Below, one piece after another: positions 58,832-64,000 of a stretch of 64,000 nucleotides of DNA. The position numbers and the translations under genes were made by a program. The stretch's first letter is position 1. The number at the start of each line of letters is the position of its first letter. A model generated the notes under the pieces. The model was given only the letters and a program-made list of their open reading frames with translations. It searched no databases and was not told the DNA's origin. The DNA is taken from assembly GCF_030435705.1 (NCBI RefSeq), contig NZ_CP129382.1, positions 1,736,001 to 1,800,000 of the forward strand. Direction: 5' to 3'. The stretch is from Rhizobium sp. SSA_523 (GTDB lineage: Bacteria; Pseudomonadota; Alphaproteobacteria; Rhizobiales; Rhizobiaceae).

Positions 58832-61800
58832 ATGAACTTTTCCGCCTGGGCCATTCGCAACCCCATCGCGCCGCTTCTCGCCTTCGCCCTGCTGCTGTTT
58901 CTCGGCATCCAGGCCTTCTACCAATTGCCGATCACCCGCTTTCCGAACATCGATGTGCCGGTCGTCTCCATCACCGTGACACAGAGCGGCGCATCGCCCT
59001 CCGAACTGGAAATGCAGGTGACGAAGGAGGTGGAGGATGCCGTCGCCTCCATCAGCGGCGTCGATGAGATCACCTCGACCGTCACCGACGGCCTGTCGAC
59101 CACGGCCGTGCTGTTTCGCATTGAAAAGCCGACGGAAGAGGCGGTCCAGGATGTGAAGGATGCGATCGACCGCATCCGCGGCGACCTGCCGGCCTCCGTC
59201 GAGGAGCCCATCGTGTCGAAGGTGGATGTGGAAGGCCAGGCCATCCAGACCTTCGCCGTCTCGTCACCCAATATGACGCTCGAGGAACTGTCCTGGTTCG
59301 TCGACGACACGATCACCCGCGGCCTGCAGGGGCAGCCGGGCATCGGCCGGATCGACCGCTACGGCGGCGCCGACCGGGAAGTGCGCGTGGCTCTCGACCC
59401 CGACAAGCTGAATTCCTACGGCATTACCGCGCCGGAGGTGAATGCGCAGCTGCGCAGCGTGAATGTCGATCTCGGCTCGGGCCGCGGCCAGGTTGGCGGC
59501 AATGAGCAGAGCATCCGCACGCTAGGCGATTCGCGCAGCGTTGCCGATCTCGCCAATACCACGATCGCCCTCTCCAATGGCCGCTTCGTCACGCTGTCGG
59601 ACCTTGGAACGGTCACCGATACCTATGAGGAGCCGAAGAGCTTCTCGCGCTTCAACGGCGATCCGACCGTCACCTTCGCGGTGTTCCGCGCCAAGGGCGC
59701 CAGCGAGGTCTCCGTGGCGGAGACCGTGGCCCAGCAGCTCGAGGTCATCCGCAAGGCCAATCCCAATGTGTCGATCCAGATGGTCGACGATTCGGTCTAT
59801 TTCACCTATGGCAATTACGAAGCGGCAATCCACACGCTGATCGAAGGGGCGATCCTCGCCGTCATCGTGGTGCTGCTCTTCCTGCGCAACTGGCGCGCCA
59901 CGCTGATTTCGGCGCTGGCTTTGCCGCTCTCGGCCATCCCGACCTTCTGGGTCATGGATCTTCTGGGCTTCTCCCTCAATCTCGTCAGCTTCCTCGCTTT
60001 GACGCTCGCCACCGGCATTCTGGTGGATGACGCGATCGTCGAGGTGGAGAACATTGCCCGCCACATCAAGATGGGGAAGACGCCCTACCGGGCAGCGCTC
60101 GAGGCCGCCGATGAGATTGGCCTGGCGGTGATTGCCACGAGCTTCACGATCATCGCCGTCTTCGTGCCGGTCTCCTTCATGCCCGGCATTCCCGGCCAGT
60201 ATTTCATCCAGTTCGGCCTGACGGTGGCGATCTCGGTGTTCTTCTCGCTGCTTGTGGCACGCCTGGTGACGCCGCTGATGGCGGCCTATCTGATGCGCGC
60301 CGAAGACGCGATGGACGATCATCACGACAATGACGGCCGCCTGATGAAGGCCTATACGCGGCTGGTCACCGGCACGACGAAGCGCTGGTACATGCGCTAT
60401 GCGACGCTGGCCGGCGCCATCCTCTTCCTGATCGGCTCGATCATGCTGCTGATGCAGGTTCCCGGCAGCTTCATGCCGCCGGAAGACAGTTCGCGCATCA
60501 CGCTCTCGGTGGAACTGCCGCCGAATGCGACGCTGGACGAGACGTCGGCGACGACCAACAGCATTTATGACATGATCCGCGGCGTCGACGGCGTGGAAAG
60601 CGTCTTCGTGCTGGGCGGTGCCTCGCCAAAGGGCGATCTCGAGCTGCGGCGCGCAACGATCAATGTCCTGCTCGGCAAGATCGAGCACTCGCTGCTGAAG
60701 ACCCTGGTCAACAAGGGCCTCGGCTCGCTGCCGCTGATCGGCGCGCATCTGCCGAAGATGCAGGTGGACGGACGCACGCGCCCGCAATGGGATATCGAGA
60801 AGGAAATCTTCGCCGCCCTTCATGCCGTGCCGGATGTGCGCATCACCAAGCTGAACGATCGCGGCGAGCGGGAATTGTCCTTCAACTTCCTGGCCGATAC
60901 CAGCGAGAAGCTGGATGAGGCCGTGGCCAAGCTGGAAAGCCGGCTGCGCGCCTCGCCCATCCTCGCCAATGTCTCCTCGGAAGGCGCCCTGCCCCGGCCG
61001 GAACTGCAGATCCGCCCCCGCAAGGACGAGGCGGCACGGCTCGGCATTACGCCGCAGCAGATTTCCGAAACCGTCCGCGTGGCGACCATCGGCGACGTTG
61101 ATGCGGCTTTGCCGAAGATCTCCCTTGACGACCGCCTGATCCCCATCCGGGCCCAGGCCTCGCTCGACGTGCGCCGCGATCTGCAGGCCATCCGCAATCT
61201 GAAGATCAAGACGGCAACCGGCGCCACCGTGCCGCTGTCGAGCGTTGCCGATATCGACTATTCGGAAGGTCCGAGCTCGATCAAGCGCAACAATCGCAAC
61301 CGTGTCGTCTCCATCGGTTCGGACGTGCCGCAGGGAACGGCCCTCGACACGGCAACGGCCGAGTTCAAGCGCATCGTCGAAGAGACGGACCTGCCTTCGG
61401 GCGTGGGCCTGGCGGAAAGCGGCGATGCCAAGATCCAGGCCGAAATGGTCCAGGGCTTCGGCAATGCCATGCTTCTCGGCCTGCTTCTGGTGCTGGTCGT
61501 GCTGATCCTGCTGTTCAAGGACGTGATCCAGCCCTTCACCATCCTCTTCTCGCTGCCGCTTGCCATTGGCGGCGTGGCGGTGGGCCTCATCGTCACCAAC
61601 AATGCGCTTTCCATGCCGGTGCTGATCGGCATTCTGATGCTGATGGGGATTGTGACGAAGAACGCCATTCTGCTGGTGGATTTCGCCATCGAAATGCGCC
61701 GGCACGGCATGGAGCGCGTGTCGGCCATGGTGGAAGCGGGCCGCAAGCGCGCCCGGCCGATCATCATGACCTCGATCGCCATGTCGGCGGGCATGCTGCC

Positions 61801-62164
61801 CTCTGCGCTCGGCGTGGGCGAAGGCGGTTCCTTCCGCGCCCCCATGGCAATTGCCGTCATCGGCGGCATTATCGTTTCCACCGTCCTCAGCCTTGTCGTC
61901 GTCCCGGCCTTCTTCCTGATCATGGACGACCTGTCCGGCCTGCTTGCACGCATCTTTGGCGGTCTGGTCGGCAAGAAGGAGGTCGAGGAGCCGAACCTCT
62001 CCGAAGAGGAACTGAGCCGCAAGGCGCGCGAGACCGGCCGCAGGCTGGAAGACATCGAGCAGCGGCTGAACCGCTTGCAGGCCCGCGAAACGCAGGAAGA
62101 GGCGCCGCGATCCACCCATGGCGGCAACAACGTCCTGCGGCTGCCGCCTCTGGCCGCTGAATAG
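58832..62164 (+). CDS. RND-family efflux transporter
   Basis: This 1110-residue inner-membrane pump has 12 predicted helices and two large periplasmic loops. The proton-relay residues are present in ATGILVDDAIVEVENIARH (Asp399, Asp400). It opens NFSAWAIRNPIAPLLAFALL and has VTQSGASPSELEMQVTKEVE, the multidrug (HAE-1-like) pattern. The long C-terminal tail (about 1040-1110, ELSRKARETGRRLEDIEQRL) is a charged coiled-coil not found in most relatives. The substrate is unknown. Confidence 0.93.
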   Translation: MNFSAWAIRNPIAPLLAFALLLFLGIQAFYQLPITRFPNIDVPVVSITVTQSGASPSELEMQVTKEVEDAVASISGVDEITSTVTDGLSTTAVLFRIEKPTEEAVQDVKDAIDRIRGDLPASVEEPIVSKVDVEGQAIQTFAVSSPNMTLEELSWFVDDTITRGLQGQPGIGRIDRYGGADREVRVALDPDKLNSYGITAPEVNAQLRSVNVDLGSGRGQVGGNEQSIRTLGDSRSVADLANTTIALSNGRFVTLSDLGTVTDTYEEPKSFSRFNGDPTVTFAVFRAKGASEVSVAETVAQQLEVIRKANPNVSIQMVDDSVYFTYGNYEAAIHTLIEGAILAVIVVLLFLRNWRATLISALALPLSAIPTFWVMDLLGFSLNLVSFLALTLATGILVDDAIVEVENIARHIKMGKTPYRAALEAADEIGLAVIATSFTIIAVFVPVSFMPGIPGQYFIQFGLTVAISVFFSLLVARLVTPLMAAYLMRAEDAMDDHHDNDGRLMKAYTRLVTGTTKRWYMRYATLAGAILFLIGSIMLLMQVPGSFMPPEDSSRITLSVELPPNATLDETSATTNSIYDMIRGVDGVESVFVLGGASPKGDLELRRATINVLLGKIEHSLLKTLVNKGLGSLPLIGAHLPKMQVDGRTRPQWDIEKEIFAALHAVPDVRITKLNDRGERELSFNFLADTSEKLDEAVAKLESRLRASPILANVSSEGALPRPELQIRPRKDEAARLGITPQQISETVRVATIGDVDAALPKISLDDRLIPIRAQASLDVRRDLQAIRNLKIKTATGATVPLSSVADIDYSEGPSSIKRNNRNRVVSIGSDVPQGTALDTATAEFKRIVEETDLPSGVGLAESGDAKIQAEMVQGFGNAMLLGLLLVLVVLILLFKDVIQPFTILFSLPLAIGGVAVGLIVTNNALSMPVLIGILMLMGIVTKNAILLVDFAIEMRRHGMERVSAMVEAGRKRARPIIMTSIAMSAGMLPSALGVGEGGSFRAPMAIAVIGGIIVSTVLSLVVVPAFFLIMDDLSGLLARIFGGLVGKKEVEEPNLSEEELSRKARETGRRLEDIEQRLNRLQARETQEEAPRSTHGGNNVLRLPPLAAE

Positions 62165-62349
62165 CGGCTGCTGGCGACACATGCGATCACCTGGCACGGC
62201 CGCAGCAAAGCTGCGGCCGAAGCCCGCATTGGACGCGCTTTCGCCTGAAGCCGGCGCCGACTTGATCGATATCAACTCGGCCCTCAATCGGCAGTGCTAA
62301 TCTACCTCCATCGCAATCCGGCACAGGTATCCGAGGGGGTCAGAACTTG

Positions 62350-63036
62350 ATGCTCGACCGCAATCACAAAGCCAATCAGCGCGAAAGGAACCAGCTGGCC
62401 AAGACGAATTTCATGCGCGCCGTTTCGGCCGCTGCAATGTCTCGGCTGCTGGATATGGCGCATATCACGGCCGTTCCGGCAAGGGGAATGGTATTCAGCG
62501 AGGGCGAACCGGCGCAGGCCTTCTACTGCGTCCTCAGCGGCTATGTCCGCCTCTACCGCGTCAGCCGCGACGGCCGCCAGGCTGATATCCGCGTTTCGGG
62601 TCCCGGCGATCTCTTTGCCGAATGCCTGATCTATGGCGGCGACACCTATCGCTTCAGCGCCCAGGCGGCCGAAATCAGCCATGTCGCGCGTTTCGACATA
62701 GCCGAGATGCGGGCGCTTGCCGACCAGGACCAGAGCGTGTCGCGCGCCATCATGGCGACCTTGTCCGATCATCTGCTGTCGACCATGGATTGCGTGGTGA
62801 ATGACCGTCTACACACGGCGCCGCAGCGTGTGGCGGATTATCTCCTTGCCCGTTGCGGCGTCGAAAGCGGCCAGGTCTCCGTGCGGCTGCCGTTCCAGAA
62901 AAGCCTTCTCGCCGGCATGCTGGGCCTGGCGCCGGAAGCGCTGTCGCGTGCCTTTTCATCGCTGCGCCGCACCGGCGTCACCGTGCGCGGCCGCGTGATC
63001 CAGATCGGCGACGTGGACGCCCTGCGGCAGGTCTGA
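62350..63036 (+). CDS. Crp/Fnr-family regulator
   Basis: This is a 228-residue protein. The cyclic-nucleotide-binding-like domain has GMVFSEGEPAQAFYCVLSGY and VSGPGDLFAECLIYGGDTYR. The C-terminal helix-turn-helix is VRLPFQKSLLAGMLGLAPEA then LSRAFSSLRRTGVTVRG. The N-terminal Fe-S cysteines of FNR are absent. It follows the RND gene on the same strand after 185 bp. The signal and targets are unknown. The ATG at 62350 has GAGGGGG upstream. Confidence 0.88.
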   Translation: MLDRNHKANQRERNQLAKTNFMRAVSAAAMSRLLDMAHITAVPARGMVFSEGEPAQAFYCVLSGYVRLYRVSRDGRQADIRVSGPGDLFAECLIYGGDTYRFSAQAAEISHVARFDIAEMRALADQDQSVSRAIMATLSDHLLSTMDCVVNDRLHTAPQRVADYLLARCGVESGQVSVRLPFQKSLLAGMLGLAPEALSRAFSSLRRTGVTVRGRVIQIGDVDALRQV

Positions 63037-63069
63037 AAGCAGCCAGATGGAGCAGCGCTCTATGAAAGG

Positions 63070-63888
63070 TCAGGCCGGGGCAAAGCGCCAGGCATTGCCG
63101 GCGCGTTCCACGTGCACGAAGCCGGAGACATGGCCGCCGGATGCGGCAAAGCGTTCTTCGGAGGCGCGTGCGAAAATCGAGCGGCGGCTTGCGGCACCTT
63201 GGGCGGCATCGGCATCGTAGATGAAGCAGACATCGGGGTCTTCCAGCTGCAGGCTCGGCGCATGCACCAGGTCGCCCCAGAGCAGCAGCCGCTCGGCCCC
63301 TTCGCCGATCAGATAGCCGGAATGGCCGGGCGTGTGGCCCGGCATGGCGATTGCCTCGATCTGCGGCAGGAGGGGACCCTCCTCGACCGGCCGTACCCGC
63401 CCGCCATAGCTGGAGAGCAGCCGCTTGTGAATATCGAAGCCGCCTCGCCGATAGGCCGGCACCTGATCCTTCAGCGCGCTGTTGCCGAAGAAATCGAGAT
63501 CCGCCTGCGGCGCGAAAATCTCGGCATTCGGAAAATAGGCGTCGGATTGATCAAACAGTCCCAGCGCATGATCGCCATGAAGGTGGGTAAGAAGCACGCG
63601 CACGACATGCTGCGGCTTCACGCCCTGGGCGGCCAGCGCGGCCCGGCCGAGGCCAAGCTGCGGCCCCCAGAAAGGACCGGTGCCTGCATCCACCAGAGTG
63701 AAGCCGTCCGGACCTTCGAGGAGAAACAGATTGACATCCATGTCCACCGTTTTCGCACCCCAGGCAGCGACCGCCGCATCGCGCGCTGCCGCGTTGCCGG
63801 CATGCGCGAGATGCTCGACCGGCGCACTGTAGACGCCGTCGATCAGGATCGAGACCGTATAGGCGCCGAAGCGCCGCGCCTCAGGCAT
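63070..63888 (-). CDS. Metallo-beta-lactamase-fold hydrolase
   Basis: This 272-residue MBL-fold protein has the metal motif LLTHLHGDHALGLF, with GPDGFTLVDAGTGPFWGPQL before it, then IEAIAMPGHTPGHSGYLIGE and LLLWGDLVHAPSLQ. All expected His/Asp ligands are present. It has no signal peptide. The ATG at 63888 overlaps the 3' end of ureG by 8 nt, so it is translated with the urease accessory genes; an earlier start at 63903 is possible. Function is unknown; lactonase or thioester hydrolase are options. Confidence 0.87.
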   Translation of the reverse strand: MPEARRFGAYTVSILIDGVYSAPVEHLAHAGNAAARDAAVAAWGAKTVDMDVNLFLLEGPDGFTLVDAGTGPFWGPQLGLGRAALAAQGVKPQHVVRVLLTHLHGDHALGLFDQSDAYFPNAEIFAPQADLDFFGNSALKDQVPAYRRGGFDIHKRLLSSYGGRVRPVEEGPLLPQIEAIAMPGHTPGHSGYLIGEGAERLLLWGDLVHAPSLQLEDPDVCFIYDADAAQGAASRRSIFARASEERFAASGGHVSGFVHVERAGNAWRFAPA

Positions 63889-64000
63889 GCTGCAAGCCAC
63901 CATGCGTTTGCAGGAACTGCACGATGTGATCGACGCCTTCGCCGCGCTTCAGATCGGTGAAGACAAAGGGCATGCCGCCCCGCTGCTTGCTGGCGTCGCG
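63881..64000 (-). CDS. ureG: Urease accessory GTPase UreG, C-terminal end (partial)
   Basis: The last 39 residues are visible at the right edge: RDASKQRGGMPFVFTDLKRG, then EGVDHIVQFLQTHGGLQHA and stop. The PFVFTDLKRGEGVxxIVxFL pattern is the C-terminal end of UreG, the GTPase that loads nickel into urease. The rest lies outside the window. A urease operon is therefore expected to the right. Ammonia release by urease would fit the neighbouring pyrimidine nitrogen pathway. Confidence 0.75.
   Translation of the reverse strand, partial: RDASKQRGGMPFVFTDLKRGEGVDHIVQFLQTHGGLQHA

Noticed and set aside
59522-62287. Antisense open frame of about 920 codons across the RND gene
   Set aside because: Same reason: mirror of a strong coding sequence, His/Gln/Asp-rich, no domain.

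Overview
The window is high-GC alphaproteobacterial DNA, most likely Rhizobiaceae (Rhizobium/Agrobacterium relatives). This rests on an imuA-imuB-dnaE2 mutagenesis cassette with a GTTC-N7-GTTC LexA box, a rhizobial-type flagellin, a PhrB-like iron-sulfur photolyase, a PreTA/hydantoinase pyrimidine-degradation cluster, a UreG C-terminus and rhizobial-style palindromic intergenic repeats. No rRNA, tRNA or CRISPR array was seen. The assignment is inference from gene content read by eye.

Layout. 0-5 kb is accessory DNA: a partial unknown gene, two small unknown genes, a frameshifted response regulator, a LysR gene whose 3' half is replaced by scraps of a TraG/VirD4 coupling protein and a serine recombinase, an intact arsR-SRPBCC-clpP group, and the frameshifted C-terminus of a conjugative relaxase. 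5-12.6 kb holds an Rrf2-NmrA-AhpD redox operon, a phosphoesterase and a two-subunit ABC exporter with a distal TetR gene; a TetR-type palindrome lies inside the exporter promoter. 12.7-18.2 kb is the SOS mutasome. 18.5-22 kb has an unknown gene, an orphan enlarged flagellin and a small secreted protein with a 6-bp tandem repeat in its signal peptide. 22-23.2 kb is an IS110-family element.

23.2-31.7 kb is a sulfate-uptake locus: a FAD oxidoreductase, a cysteine-rich Rrf2 regulator, a one-TM protein, an SLC13-type permease and sbp-cysT-cysW-cysA. Two near-identical inverted repeats (AGTCTACC-N3-ACAGTAG) precede the permease and the ABC operon and are the likely common operator. 31.8-36.7 kb: OmpW-like porin, diguanylate cyclase, periplasmic Cu/Zn superoxide dismutase, ArnT-like glycosyltransferase. 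36.7-40.7 kb groups DUF2256, a renalase-like flavoprotein, a DUF3429 membrane protein, a short-chain dehydrogenase and the photolyase. 40.8-42.6 kb has small unknown genes, including a DUF2325 pair.

42.9-57.1 kb is a reductive pyrimidine-degradation region: preT-preA, a RutR-like TetR regulator, an N-carbamoyl amidohydrolase, dihydropyrimidinase, a cupin and a four-gene NMT1-type ABC importer. Two 16-bp sites sharing TTGACCGRTTGRTAAA precede preT and lie between the regulator and the amidohydrolase. A LysR-yeiH pair is embedded in this region. A DUF559 nuclease gene sits between 46-bp inverted repeats that differ at one base (50260-50305 and 50746-50791); the same repeat recurs at least three more times around hydA. 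57.5-62.2 kb is an RND efflux pair, followed by a Crp/Fnr regulator and a metallo-beta-lactamase-fold hydrolase that overlaps the end of ureG at the right edge.

The strongest leads are the inverted-repeat-bounded DUF559 unit, the two shared operator pairs, the photolyase/renalase neighbourhood, the duplicated module in the flagellin and the LysR/TraG/recombinase mosaic.
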